Of a stretch of DNA of 23,656 nucleotides, positions 7,684-17,880 are shown piece after piece. Made by a program: the position numbers and the translations under genes. The stretch covers positions 137,134 through 160,789 of the forward strand of contig MVBO01000023.1 in the NCBI GenBank assembly GCA_002261195.1, written 5' to 3'. Each line of letters starts with the position of its first letter. Within the stretch, counting starts at the first letter, position 1. This DNA is from Bifiguratus adelaidae. Lineage: Eukaryota; Mucoromycota; Endogonomycetes; Endogonales. The notes under the pieces are model-generated. The model did no database searches, had not been told where the DNA came from, and saw only the letters and a list, made by a program, of their open reading frames with translations.

Positions 7684-9075
7684 ATGACCCAAAATTCGAC
7701 TTATTTCCCATCAAACCGTGTGTGTGCTCTCATGTTGTCTGATCAGCTTCAGGCCGCGCTGGAATCACGTCAACAACGCTCAACACGGCGCCGACTGGTG
7801 GTGACCGATGGGATAGACTTTTCTTCGAATGATTTTCTAGGGTTGGCTTCCAATACAGCTTACCGCGCCGACTTTCTCACCGAATTGACACGGTTGGGGC
7901 GTCTCGGATCAACGGGATCGCGTCTCCTTGACGGCAATTCTCGAGAGGCGGAAGAGCTTGAAGCGCGTATGGCTCGATTTCATCATGCGGAGACGGCGCT
8001 CTTGTTCAATTCTGGATTTGATGCCAACAGTGGTTTCTTTGCCTGTGTGCCTCAAAGTGGGGATACCATCCTGTACGATGAGTACATCCATGCGAGCGTT
8101 CATGATGGCATGAAAGTGTGTCGAGCCAAGACGAGAAAGGCGTTTCGACACAATGATGTGCAGCATCTGCGAGAACTGTTGATGGAGGTACATCCTGGAA
8201 ATGTATTCATTGCTGTGGAAACGGTGTATTCCATGGATGGTGATATGGCGCCGTTGGAAGACATTGTTCGCCTGAAGAGAGAGGTTTGGCCGAATGGAGA
8301 GAATGGGTACATTGCGGTGGATGAGGTAAGAAGAGGTGGGATAGGTGCCATCTGGACGCTTACAATGTCGTTTCAGGCTCATGCTACCGGGGTCTATGGT
8401 GATCATGGTCGTGGCGTTGTGTGCGCATTGGGATTGGAGGACGAGATATTTGCCCGACTACATACTTTTGGTAAAGCATTGGGCAGTACGGGCGCCGTCT
8501 TGCTGGGATCCGCCTTGTTACGAGAATATCTCATCAATTATGCTCGACCTTTGATCTACTCCACATTTATGCCCTATTATACGCTCGCCAGCATCAAGGT
8601 AGCTTATAGTTGGCTTGAATTCGGCAAAACCAAACAAGTAAGGGTGGCAGTGATATGTCTTGAACAATGCTCATGCGGTGCTGTAGTATCAGGAGCACGT
8701 GCATCATTTGACGGCGTATTTCCGGAATTCCGTCGTTCTCTCAGAGGCCAAGCTACTGCCTTCTTCCTCCCCTATACAAGGCATTATCGTAGAAGGTAAG
8801 TCCAGAATAAGCGGCAATGCTGTTACTTTGGCATTGACCCCGTTGTAGGTTCAGCCAACGTGCGTAAGCTGTCCGCTCACTTGAATCACAAAGGGTTCCA
8901 GGTGAAACCAATATGCCACCCCACGGTTCCAAAAGGCAAAGAAAGAGTTCGAATATGTCTACACGGCAATAATACCTATGAGCAAGTGTCGAGTCTGGCA
9001 GAAGCGATCAAAGATTTCTTTGCGGCGCATGATACATTTTCTGCCACCATACCCACCTTGCAGGCCAAGTTGTGA
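7684..9075 (+). CDS. bioF: 8-amino-7-oxononanoate (KAPA) synthase, biotin biosynthesis
   Basis: Spliced model: 7684-8325, 8377-8637, 8693-8795, 8849-9075, giving 410 aa. It is a PLP enzyme condensing pimeloyl thioester with alanine. Family blocks visible are IDFSSNDFLGLAS, GSTGSRLLDGN, LYDEYIHASVHDGM, ETVYSMDGDMAPL and VDEAHATGVYGDHGRG. The PLP-lysine block is HTFGKALGSTGAVLLG, and the C-terminal domain has IIVEGSANVRKL and ERVRICLHGNNT. Intron 1 (51 nt) is in frame without stops. Splicing it out rejoins VDE to AHATG. The last three residues are AKL, a PTS1-type signal, in line with peroxisomal KAPA synthase of other fungi. Met17 (ATG 7732) is an alternative start. Other alpha-oxoamine synthases (ALAS, SPT, KBL) fit less well. 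Confidence 0.88.
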
Positions 9076-9254
9076 TTGGTTGTATTACTAGTGTAGACCT
9101 AATTGGACCAATTGACGTTGAGCAAGACCGCAACCCTTGTTCGTTGTGTCAGATTTCTGATCTGTTACAAACCCAGAGTCGATCACGTGCGGTAAAAATT
9201 CGTTGCTTGAAACACCTATTATCGGGGTTTCACTTTGCAGTCGGGGTAGCAGAG

Positions 9255-9282
9255 TTTGCTTGTTTGCTTGTTTGCTTGTTTG
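9255..9282 (+). repeat. TTTGCTTG microsatellite (3.5 copies)
   Basis: An exact 8-bp unit is repeated three and a half times, 47-74 bp upstream of the mucin-like gene's ATG, probably in its promoter or 5' UTR. The rest of 9076-9328 shows no gene. Confidence 0.85.
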
Positions 9283-9328
9283 ATCAACAAGTATTTGGTT
9301 TCTTTGCATCTTCCGAAGCTGATCAACG

Positions 9329-10384
9329 ATGAAAGTATCTATACGTTGGTTGATTTTCGTGTCGCTGGCACTAGCCACAATTTTTGTACAACCATCAGCC
9401 GCACAGGCAGTAACCGGTGTAACATCGCAAACGGAGACTACTACGCCAACGCCGACCACTACGGATCCTACGACGACGACCCCGACAACAACGACCCCAA
9501 CAACGACGACGACCCCGCCGACAACTACGACGCCGACGCCGACGCCGACGACAACGAGTACGACAACCACCTCAACGCCGACGACCACGAGTACCACGAG
9601 TACCACGTCGTCGACGACCTCAAGCACACCTACGACGACTAATACGTCCTCGTCCTCGTCCTCGACCAAAACGACATCGTCCTCCTCGACAACTTCTGCT
9701 TCTACATCGAGTACTCCTAGCTCGCTTCCCTCAAGTGGATCGAATACCAATGTCGGGGTAAGTTTGAGATCATCCGTTAACTCTAATGGTGCTGAATGGA
9801 TCCCTCAGGCCATTGTGGGAGGAGTAATTGGCGGTGTCGCCGCTTTGGCATTGTTGGGCGGCTTGATTACCTGCATCCGTAAGCACCGTAAAGGTGGCCG
9901 TAAACCGGCCAATGAACCGTTTGATGATCGTGACTTTGCGCCGGCTGCTGCGTCCACGATCCCGATGGCCGCCGCAGGCACCTCGCTTCCTGAACCTACT
10001 CTTCCGAACGTGGAGGGACCTTATCACGACGATTATGGTGACAACTATCAGCAAGGCTACGATCGTCCCGTCTTGGGTGCCGCTGCCTCACCCTATCTTC
10101 AACATGCGTCCAATGATGGACGGTATGCGGGGTACCAACAATACGATAGCACCGGTGGTCGAACGCTTGTGCCGCCCGGCGGCGATCAGTACTATAACGA
10201 GTATTATCCTTCGGATCATCCGCATACCTATGAACCTCAAGCCAGTGGAGCCACTGGTGGATACGGGTATGCTTTTGGTGATAATCTGGCGCCACATCAG
10301 GTCGACGATACACTCGGCACCTATTATGCTGCACCAGGCCAATCGGGTATCGGGGCTAAACCCAATCAATACCCTTCGACATGA
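9329..10384 (+). CDS. Thr/Ser-rich single-pass surface protein (mucin-like, Mid2/WSC-sensor architecture)
   Basis: Spliced model: 9329-9757, 9809-10384, giving 334 aa. The 51-nt intron (GTAAGT...GTTAAC...CTCAG) is in frame, so retention would give 351 aa. The signal peptide is MKVSIRWLIFVSLALATIFV (cleavage near SAAQ). A Thr-rich then Ser-rich ectodomain of about 110 residues follows, with no Cys and no WSC or lectin domain. The transmembrane segment is AIVGGVIGGVAALALLGGL, followed by a basic stop (IRKHRKGGRK). The cytoplasmic tail of about 160 residues is rich in Y, G, P and D. The layout is that of O-mannosylated wall-stress sensors, but no sequence family is recognised. Confidence 0.7.
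   Translation: MKVSIRWLIFVSLALATIFVQPSAAQAVTGVTSQTETTTPTPTTTDPTTTTPTTTTPTTTTTPPTTTTPTPTPTTTSTTTTSTPTTTSTTSTTSSTTSSTPTTTNTSSSSSSTKTTSSSSTTSASTSSTPSSLPSSGSNTNVGVSLRSSVNSNGAEWIPQAIVGGVIGGVAALALLGGLITCIRKHRKGGRKPANEPFDDRDFAPAAASTIPMAAAGTSLPEPTLPNVEGPYHDDYGDNYQQGYDRPVLGAAASPYLQHASNDGRYAGYQQYDSTGGRTLVPPGGDQYYNEYYPSDHPHTYEPQASGATGGYGYAFGDNLAPHQVDDTLGTYYAAPGQSGIGAKPNQYPST
9436..9640 (+). repeat. Low-complexity ACN threonine-codon tract
   Basis: A dense run of ACG/ACA/ACC/ACT codons interspersed with CCG encodes the poly-Thr/Pro ectodomain. It produces long spurious antisense frames rich in Val and Gly. Its length probably varies between isolates. Confidence 0.8.
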
Positions 10385-10471
10385 TGCTCTTGTGGATGGT
10401 TCTTTAATGATAAGTTCATATACACCTATTTTCTATTCTATACATGTTAAATAGAATTGTGCACGCAAATG

Positions 10472-12209
10472 CTACAAGTCGTCGTCTAATTCTTGGGCAA
10501 TATCTTCGAAACCGTCGGGGGAATACCAACACAGATAAAACACGAAAACAAGATAACTGATACCAAAGGTAATGGCTACGCCTTGCCATGCCGTCGCCAG
10601 CTCCTCGAAGAAATCAACGAGGAGATACATGTTGAGAGCGACGATGAGAACACACAAAATCCAGGCAGAGATGGCCAAAAAGTGATTGTTCTTGAAACCC
10701 TTGGACATGATCTTTTCGGAATTAGTGAGCTTGAGGATGGGCAAGAGGGTAGTGGGCAGACAGATGCTGAACAGAATTGATTAATACATCAATCAGCCAA
10801 TACGATGCAAACAACCTTACCTTTGCAACACATTCAGCATCTCCCCCATGGTATCAAACTTTTCGACAGCCAATACAGCCACCAACATAGCGGGCACGAG
10901 GGCAATACTCCGAGAAATAGCAATGCGATGCCAGGCCTTTTTGAAAATGTTGCCGAAGAAGCCTTCAATCAGATACTGTCCCGCGAGCGTGCCTGTCATG
11001 GTACTGGATTGACCGGCCGCAAGCAGTCCGAAGGCAAAGAGGTATCGGGCAGCTGGACCCAAGGTTCGGCTTAGCACGGCGGCGGCATCGGCAAGTCCCG
11101 GCAACGAGGCCAGCTCCATGTCTGGACTATAAAATACCGTGGCAAAACATACGACGATGGCAAGATTGATGAGGTACGAAAAGAAGAGAGCAACGGCGCT
11201 CTCTAGGCCGAAATAAAAGTTGGCTTCCTTCACCTTCTCCTTGCTGGGTCGTTCTCCGAGGTGCCTTGACATCACCAAAGCGGAGTGTAAGAACATGTTA
11301 TGAGGCATGATAACTGCGCCCAGCATACCACTGGCTTGCACGGTGGAATTGGGAGGTACATTCGGGATCAAAATGCCCCAGAATATGTCCTTTATATCCG
11401 GGCGAGACGCGATCATATCAATCCAGAAACAGATCGCCATGGTCGCAATAAAGACCATGAAAAGCGCTTCCAACTTTCGCATGCCGTACCGTGAGATGAG
11501 CATAAAGGTGAAGGTATCAACCGATGTAATGAGAACGCCTGCATAAAGAGGAAGTTTGAACAAAAGCTGGAGTGCAATGGCTGTTCCAATGATCTCTTGA
11601 ATATCGGCGCCAATGATGGCGCATTCGGTACAGAACCAGATCGCCAGGGCGACCGGTCGAGGATAGTGACGTCGTATGAGCTGTGCAAGGTGCTTTCTGG
11701 TTACCACACCTAATCTTGCGGCCAGCACCTGGAGTAAGAAACCAAACACATGCGACCATAGCAGCAGCCAGAGTAGCTGCATTCCGGCCACCGAACCGGC
11801 TTGCAGGTCTGATTCTAGGTTTCCAGGATCGAGGTAGGCGATGGACCTAGTGGAAAGGGCGTGTTTGATTAGCGTCTTCGCATCTTATACCTCTACATGT
11901 CATCTCCTTACATAAGCCAGCCTAGAGGCGCAAGCAACAGGGTCAACAACAACCGGACAAGTGGACTGGCATGACGAATAGTCACCTACCTGGTCCTGTA
12001 TAAAGAAAGAACTTTCTGAGACTGAACCCAGACGTCAAGTCGCCGGTAGTAACGTAGTCGGGTATCTGCACGTCGTCAAGGACATCTATCTCGTTGTGAT
12101 CGTGCAAGTCATCGTGGAATGTCTCCTCTATCGGTCGGTCCCAGCTCTCTATACTTGAATCCCTGGTACCGTGCTTGTGACCACCATAGCTAGGTATGCT
12201 CTTTGTCAT
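10472..12209 (-). CDS. NRAMP-family divalent metal transporter (Smf/DMT1-like)
   Basis: Spliced model: 12209-11990, 11921-11912, 11846-10821, 10766-10472, giving 516 aa. It is a proton-coupled Mn/Fe transporter by family. A polar, His/Asp-rich N-terminus of about 65 residues leads into LYTGPGWLMSIAYLDPGNLE. The metal-site motif DPGN is in TM1 and its partner MPHN in TM6 (AVIMPHNMFLHSAL). Other blocks are ECAIIGADIQEIIGTAIAL and AAGQSSTMTGTLAGQYLIEG. Residues GWLM, just before TM1's SIAYLDPGN, come from a 10-nt exon (GCTGGCTTAT) between 68- and 65-nt introns. Skipping it breaks the frame. The C-terminus is acidic (ELDDDL). Plasma-membrane versus vacuolar location is not determinable. Confidence 0.93.
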
Positions 12210-12214
12210 TGCAT
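12206..12214 (-). promoter_or_regulatory. Minimal uORF (Met-Gln-stop) overlapping the NRAMP start
   Basis: On the minus strand the leader reads ATGCAATGACA. The first ATG (12214) encodes M-Q and its TGA stop overlaps the main ATG (12209) by two bases. If the transcript starts further upstream, ribosomes must leak past or reinitiate by backing up. This is visible in sequence; its function is inferred. Confidence 0.35.
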
Positions 12215-12433
12215 TTCCCTATCGTGCCGGACGAATGTTGCTCGGTAAGAATGACGGCATAAGGCTCATGGGGCAACAGCTTTACGTACCGTAGTAGACA
12301 GCAACGGAGAACTCTCCGCTCCTTGACCGAGCGTTGACTCGTCACTACTTCGGTCCATGAGTGAGTTACGGAAGAGACAAGCGCGGGACTCTGAGGGTTA
12401 CCAATTTCTATTGTCTCAAATGATCAGAAAACG

Positions 12434-13848
12434 CTACACATGTTGTTCTCTCAACACTCTGAGCTTATCCTTGAAGGCATCTAGTTCTACGTAGGTTCCT
12501 TTGAGATGACGATGGCCAGAGGTGGTGTCAAAAGCGCGGCGTCCATGCAATACTCGGCGATTGGCAAAGATTACTACAAGGCAGAGTAATTCAATACATG
12601 TCAATCGATTTGCATCTTGCGAAAGTTACCCAGATCACCCTCATTGAGTGTCAGCTCAATCATATTTTCTGGTCTTGCAATCTCCTTTTCGAACGCTTGG
12701 AAGGCTTCATAGAAGGGTTTCACCAGCTTGGGGTCATCCACATCCAATGGACCCTGAAAAGGTGGTGCGTAATTGATGGTGTATCGCCATGCCGGTGAGC
12801 CATCGTCACCGTCTTCAACGATGGTTGGTCGTCTGTAGTACATGTGATGATTATCGTTCACATAGTGGAAGGTCACTGGCGTCTTACAAAGCGTCTCGTA
12901 ATGATGCGGTTGGGTCTTTTTCAGTTGCATTGCTGCGTGAAAAGAATCTGTAAAGATAGAAGCGCCGCCTTTGACCGAATTTTGCAGCGAATGCAGGAAT
13001 TGGAGACCTGGCGGATTCGCAAAGTATCTAAAAGGGGTTACCATTAGCATTCAAAAGAGCGTCAGTCGAAGCAGATCAACATACAACAAATCCATATGGT
13101 ATCCGAGATTCAGATCGGTGTAAGCAACATTTTTGCTTTGCCTCTTACTCTTGACATCCCAGCTTGTCCCGTAAAAAGTGTTTTTGATTGGTCCAATATG
13201 TTCGGCGACTTTGACGACGCTGTGATCTTCAGTTGGGACGTCTTTGAGAAAAACAATGCCATACTGGAAGAGGTGATCCAATGCTCGATAGAGCGCAACC
13301 GTTGAGTTGGGGTTTGCAAAGTCTTTGTAATCGATCCACAGTTGTGCATTTTCGCACTGCTTTCCACCCCATGGAAGCGGTGCTTGTTCATTGAAGCGGA
13401 ATCGAGATCTGTTCTCTTTAGATGCATAGGATTGGAGCCATGATTTAGGGAATATGCTGACGTGAGGTTCAGAAGCATTCTGCCCTTCCAGAGGCTTGTT
13501 CCATTGAATTTTAATGGCTTCATCCGTAGTAGTGACGTCTATTGGCTTGATATCTAGTGGTATATTGCCGGAAGAGTGAACCTTTTGGCGAGTTGAAGGA
13601 TGGATACACTGTGGACAGAGACAATTGTCTCTAAGCCACAGGTGACTAAAGCTCACGGGTTGCGTCGCTTCAAGCAGACCCGTCACTCGAAGACTGTCCG
13701 AGGTGTTTTCGACATTCAAGATGGAGTTATTGTATGCGGAAGGAATCCGAGATATAGACGCCGAGCTGTAGCGAGCGCAGCTTGTGTTGCGAAGCACAGT
13801 ACGTCCTAGTGCGCTTGTACACCTTTGAATGCCGCCCAAGGAAAGCAT
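12434..13848 (-). CDS. Gamma-butyrobetaine dioxygenase-like 2-oxoglutarate/Fe(II) oxygenase (carnitine biosynthesis)
   Basis: Spliced model: 13848-13085, 13027-12630, 12573-12434, giving 433 aa. The N-terminal Zn-binding domain has HLWLRDNCLCPQCIHPSTRQ. The jelly-roll core has the Fe ligands in LGYHMDLLYFANPP (His and Asp) and the distal His in RRVLHGRRAF. The oxoglutarate-binding Arg is probably in SGHRHLKGTY. Introns of 57 and 56 nt restore HMDLLYF and GDLVIFANRRVLHG. The frame is open to 13959. Met at 13848 is chosen because the longer form overlaps the neighbouring pseudogene and hides an Arg-rich, acid-free leader (MLSLGGIQRCTSALGRTVLR) that looks mitochondrial. Trimethyllysine dioxygenase, its mitochondrial sister enzyme, is the main alternative. 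Confidence 0.82.
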
Positions 13849-13900
13849 CTCACGTAAAAAAAGGGACACGAGTGTGAGGAATATTTGCGAGTGTTCAAAA

Positions 13901-15330
13901 TCAACGCGACATTTTGATCTGTTTCTTGATGACTTGATCAGTGAGATACTTGAGATCATGCTTTGTAAATAGTCCTTTACATGGAAAAGAGTACGTTAAA
14001 GTCTTGAGCAAGGGTAAACCGATAAATTGAAAGTAGTAGCGCCATACATCCTTGAGATTGTTGATATACGTAAGGTCATCTACTATCCTTCGATCGCCGA
14101 AGCCCAATGGATCCTACACTGTGATTGGACTCAATCACAAAGCCAGATATTTGACAACACTGCCCCCACTTGAAGTTCTCAGGACTCCACGAAACGTACT
14201 TAATGGTCATCTTTTCCAGCGACCGGCAAGTGTTCACGATAGCTTGTATATCTGCATTGTTCAAAAGGGGAATGGCAATGGAGGTATGGCGCAGAAGCGG
14301 CATGCTTGCGCCTTTGAGAATCCGCAAGGCTTGCCAAGAGGATCCGTTGGATTCGAGGCTCAAGCTATGCAGGACGGTCAAGAAGAGGGACTTCAACTAG
14401 GACATAGAAGCGACAGCAAACATGGAGGTCAAGCATCTCCTGCTCCGTACGCAGAGTTTGCTCGTAATGAATGAAATCGTCATCTTCCTCGGAATTAGGC
14501 ATATTTTCAGCAGTCTCCGAGACGCTTTCCATATGCTTCATTGCCTTGAAAAACATCAAATCACTCAAAAGGACTGTTTGCAATGAAGCTGTCTTTCTGA
14601 GTTAAAGTTCCAGTGCTCGTCCGCTCAAAGCACAATCTCGTATGTGATTTGACGCAAGTTCTTCGCCCCCTCTTCGAGAATTCTTGTGGGAACGGTGCAG
14701 TCTTCAATGCGGATTCAATGCGGACGTCCTCCAAGGCTTCTATGCCTGCAAACACATGGCAAACAGCGTTGATTTCTACATTGAGTTATTCGTACACACC
14801 CAACACATAGAGTTCGTGCTTCGAGCGGCAGTGTGGCAGAAAGGCGTGTACGAATTTGGGTAAGAGAGATCGATAGATCGAAGGCCAACGCTGCCATTTT
14901 CGATATAAGTGAAGGCATTACTCGGAAGGAATGAACAGTGTCCAGATAATGTCAGAAAGCGCGTTTGCATTGCTTGATAGCTTGATGAGCTTGTCCATTT
15001 GGAAGTTGCTATTCAATTTTGTGGTGTCGTACAAGGGCGGCCTAGAACTTGCGCCAAATGCGTTGACATTTATCAACATCCGTACTCAGGGCCGAGTCTC
15101 GATATTGGGACGACCTCAGGAAAGAATTGCCTGCGATTTGAGCAAGCCATACTTTTGCATATTGCCGCAAATTGGCTATATTGGAAAAGTAGGGTAAGGT
15201 CCAATATTGTACCCTTCATCCATGTAAATTTGTGTGCAGGGGCCACGGTTTGGTGCAAATATGGAGCCAAATATCCTGCGGTACTTGAAGGAGATAATCA
15301 GGCGGTAACCCGTGATTGAGATGTTCTGTA
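13901..15330 (-). pseudogene. Broken F-box/LRR-like gene
   Basis: Minus-strand fragments in changing frames run from 15308 to 13901. They are an F-box-like start (LPPDYLLQVPQDIWLHIC, 15308-15255), AICKSMACSNRRQFF, an LRR-like VGLRSIDLS, ALEDVRI, SLQTVLLSDLMFFKAMKHME, EMLDLHVCCRFYV, then TVLHSLSLES and SLEKMTIKYVSW. The last frame ends QIKMSR at 13901. Family fragments follow one another without intron-sized gaps at several frame changes (about 14710, 14385, 14100), so they look like indels. One is an exact 11-bp tandem duplication. Some switches may be introns, because I could not build any intact model. The order suits fungal F-box proteins with degenerate leucine-rich repeats. A functional gene with sequencing errors cannot be excluded. 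Confidence 0.45.
14703..14724 (-). repeat. 11-bp tandem duplication (TTCAATGCGGA x2) causing a frameshift
   Basis: Two perfect adjacent copies lie inside the F-box-like relic. Because 11 is not a multiple of 3, the frame after ALEDVRIE changes. With one copy only, the following frame stays open for about 25 codons to a TGA. Confidence 0.7.
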
Positions 15331-15968
15331 ACTTTCGTCCCCTTGTTGCTAAAGGCGATGGTGAAGTTCCTTCATTAAGAAGCTAGCATCAACAGGCACA
15401 AGACAAAGAAAGCAAAAACCGTTACAAGAACTCTTTGAGCGTGACATTTGGATAAAGGGAGAAAAGAGGGAGACTATAACGGTATATGAATGAGAAAGGC
15501 GCGTGCCGGTAGATTTGATGCTCATCCGTCCCGCTCATAAGCATGTTGGAACATGTCGTGTCTACGGAGCACGCGGTTTTTGAGAAAACACAGCAAATGC
15601 AAAGCGATGCAAGCCTTTCAAATAGTGTTGTCGAATGAGCACCGAAATTCTAGGCCGCCTATGCTACGAAAACGACCATCGATCACCCATCCGTGTCTTC
15701 GGAAGCAAGCCGATACCATCCTTCGGCGTAAGCTCAAAATGTCTGAATTTCCTCTTTTGTGAACGAGATGCTGGCCAATGCCTAACCATATTCATCCAAG
15801 TCAAGCTTGGGATTGTGGCATATTCTCACGCGATTCTACTTTGGCAAAGAGTCCTTGACCTTTGAAAAGTATATATAACCCGCGATTAGGGCGATTAGGG
15901 GATGTTTTATACACATCGGGTGCACACATTAGGCTTTTGGCCTGGCTGATCGTGGTTTTTCCAGCAAG
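15331..15968. other. Intergenic: GH88 promoter with TATA box and tandem GCGATTAGG
   Basis: No convincing gene is present; the short frames on both strands show no family features. TATATATAA at 15870-15878 lies about 90 bp before the GH88 ATG. Immediately after it comes GCGATTAGG twice in tandem (15882-15899), carrying the ATTAGGG core again. The minus-strand part nearest 15331 may hold the lost 5' end of the F-box-like gene. Confidence 0.45.
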
Positions 15969-17772
15969 ATGGTACGACGAGTATTTTACCTTTCGGCCGC
16001 TCTTATTCTCGCTCTGAGTCCAGCTTCTGCCAAAACTCATGAAGGACAAGCTCCCACGGAACTCTACAGCGACAATGTTGGTGCGAGGATTTGGCGTACA
16101 GCCCTACATCATACGGTTCGTTTTCATTGAGCACGTTCAAGGGGCCATGACTTATGTGCGATTATAGCCTACTATTGGCGACAGTACGGGATGGCCAGAG
16201 TACACGTGGAGTAACTTTTCGACACCCAAACAGCCTTCTAGCGCTGCTGGCACCTACATCAATTTCAATCCATCAACTTGGACTAGCGGTTTCTTCCCGT
16301 CCTCGTTATGGGCCTTGTATCAACGTATGACAGATAGCAGAATGAAGGTTTGCCGTTCAAAGGGGCAGACTCAAGCCCCTAGTGCTCAGGATGTCTTGGC
16401 ACGCGCACAAGCTTGGTCCAGAGGTCTCGCTCCAAATGTAAATCTGACCAACACTCACGATATTGGTGAGACGAATTCACGCTGTCGTGCATGTTGGCTC
16501 ACAAACTCATCTTTTGCATCTATTTGCGTTCTTAGGCTTCTTAGCAATGCCATTCGAGTATGATCTGTAAGTATAAAAGATATTTTCGATTGATGTCAAG
16601 TTCATCTATCGATCATTGCAGCACGATGGGCAGTAACTCGAGCGAGCTTCCTGTTGTCTCTAAGATGTCCATGAACCTTGCTTCCCGCTTTGTGCCTGCT
16701 CCAGGCGTCATTCGCTCATGGGATAAAAAGGGATCCCACAATGATTCTGTGCTGGTCATTATTGATAATATGATGAATCTCGGGTTGCTGGTCCGATCGG
16801 CACTAACGTACACCAAGAACGAGACCCTTTTGCAGATGGCTATCAGCCATGCCAACAAGACAATGGAGAACCATGTGCGGGTAGGTTCCGAGATGGCCAC
16901 AGTGGCATAGCTTACTCATTTTTGTTTTGTTAGCCTGACGGCTCGAGCTTTCATGTTGTCGATTACTCCGCCACGACAGGTCAGGTCTATGACCGTGTCA
17001 CCGCTCAAGGTCTAGCGAACAATTCGACTTGGAGTCGAGGACAGGTGCGTTCCAAAGGACTTGATTATCTCATCTTGATGCTAACGTGAGTCAATCGAAG
17101 GCCTGGGGAATTTACGGTTTTGCAATGATGTATAGTAAGTTTAAGTCATCGCTTTCCCGTACCTGAAGTTAACGGGACAAATAAGATTACACTCGATTCC
17201 CGGCCTATCTTGAAACGAGCAGACGTATGGCGGACTATTACCTTACCCATCTGCCAGCCGACGGTGTCCCCTACTGGTATGCATTCACCGCGTATTCATC
17301 TACTAGATGTACAGAGCCAATATGTCTTAGGGATTTTGATGCTCCCAACGAGCCGAATGTCACTCCGCGCGACACATCATCAGCCATGATTGCCTCCTCA
17401 GGCCTTCTTCTCCTCTCTACCCTTCAATCCACACCGGTTCCAAACAATTACAGTGACGCTGCACTCAAGTTGCTCTCCAATACCATCAACATGGCCCTCG
17501 CAGACCCCATTGGATGGCCAGATGCGCAATACCCGGCAACCGGCATCAACACCGACCCCAATGTCGACCCAAAGACGAACACTACTCGTGGATTTGAGGC
17601 CATATTGCAGCATGCCACAATAGACAATACGCCTCTGATACCCGCATCCTCGAGAAATTGGGATACTGGGCTCGTGTATGGGGATTATTACATGCTGGAA
17701 GCAGGCAATAGAGCTGCTGAGCTGGGACTTGCTAGCTGCTCTGGCCCACGTAACCATGCGAAGCGTACTTGA
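15969..17772 (+). CDS. Secreted glycoside hydrolase family 88 (unsaturated glucuronyl/galacturonyl hydrolase type)
   Basis: Spliced model: 15969-16115, 16168-16465, 16536-16566, 16622-16880, 16934-17044, 17101-17134, 17186-17276, 17331-17772, giving 470 aa from eight exons. The signal peptide is MVRRVFYLSAALILALSPAS. The (alpha/alpha)6-barrel blocks are WTSGFFPSSLWALYQR, NTHDIGFLAMPFEYD, LPVVSKMSMNLASRF, DNMMNLGLL, PDGSSFHVVDY, STWSRGQAWGIYGFAM and GVPYWDFDAPNEPN. The Asp in HDIGF and the Asp in DNMMN match the two catalytic-site aspartates of GH88. Family enzymes hydrate and cleave unsaturated uronic acids released by polysaccharide lyases, which suggests plant or glycosaminoglycan breakdown. 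Introns 5 and 6 end in AAG, and intron 7 (54 nt) is in frame. The exact substrate is unknown. Confidence 0.88.
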
Positions 17773-17880
17773 GCGTCAGGGAACCTAAACGTAGCCAACT
17801 GGGCCGAACAATGGCAGTCAAACTCTAGAACTAGATGTGTGCTCCCGTTGAATACAAGGTCTTCTATGCTACATGCATAC

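Noticed and set aside
7378-7692. 104-aa minus-strand ORF
   Set aside because: It lacks an ATG before its C-terminal part and is another frame over the two mitofissin exons, which splice into a recognised family.
9088-9750. 220-aa minus-strand ORF rich in Val and Gly
   Set aside because: It is the antisense of the ACN threonine-codon tract of the surface protein; its low-complexity composition explains the open frame.
9894-10454. 186-aa plus-strand ORF overlapping the surface protein tail
   Set aside because: It is an alternative frame of the repetitive Y/G/P-rich tail with unnatural composition.
13849-13959. N-terminal extension of the gamma-butyrobetaine dioxygenase-like protein
   Set aside because: It overlaps the relic gene's end and would bury the mitochondrial-type leader; the internal Met fits better.
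15553-15865. Plus-strand ORFs of 69 and 76 aa
   Set aside because: They show no family features, overlap each other in different frames and have no promoter or splice support.
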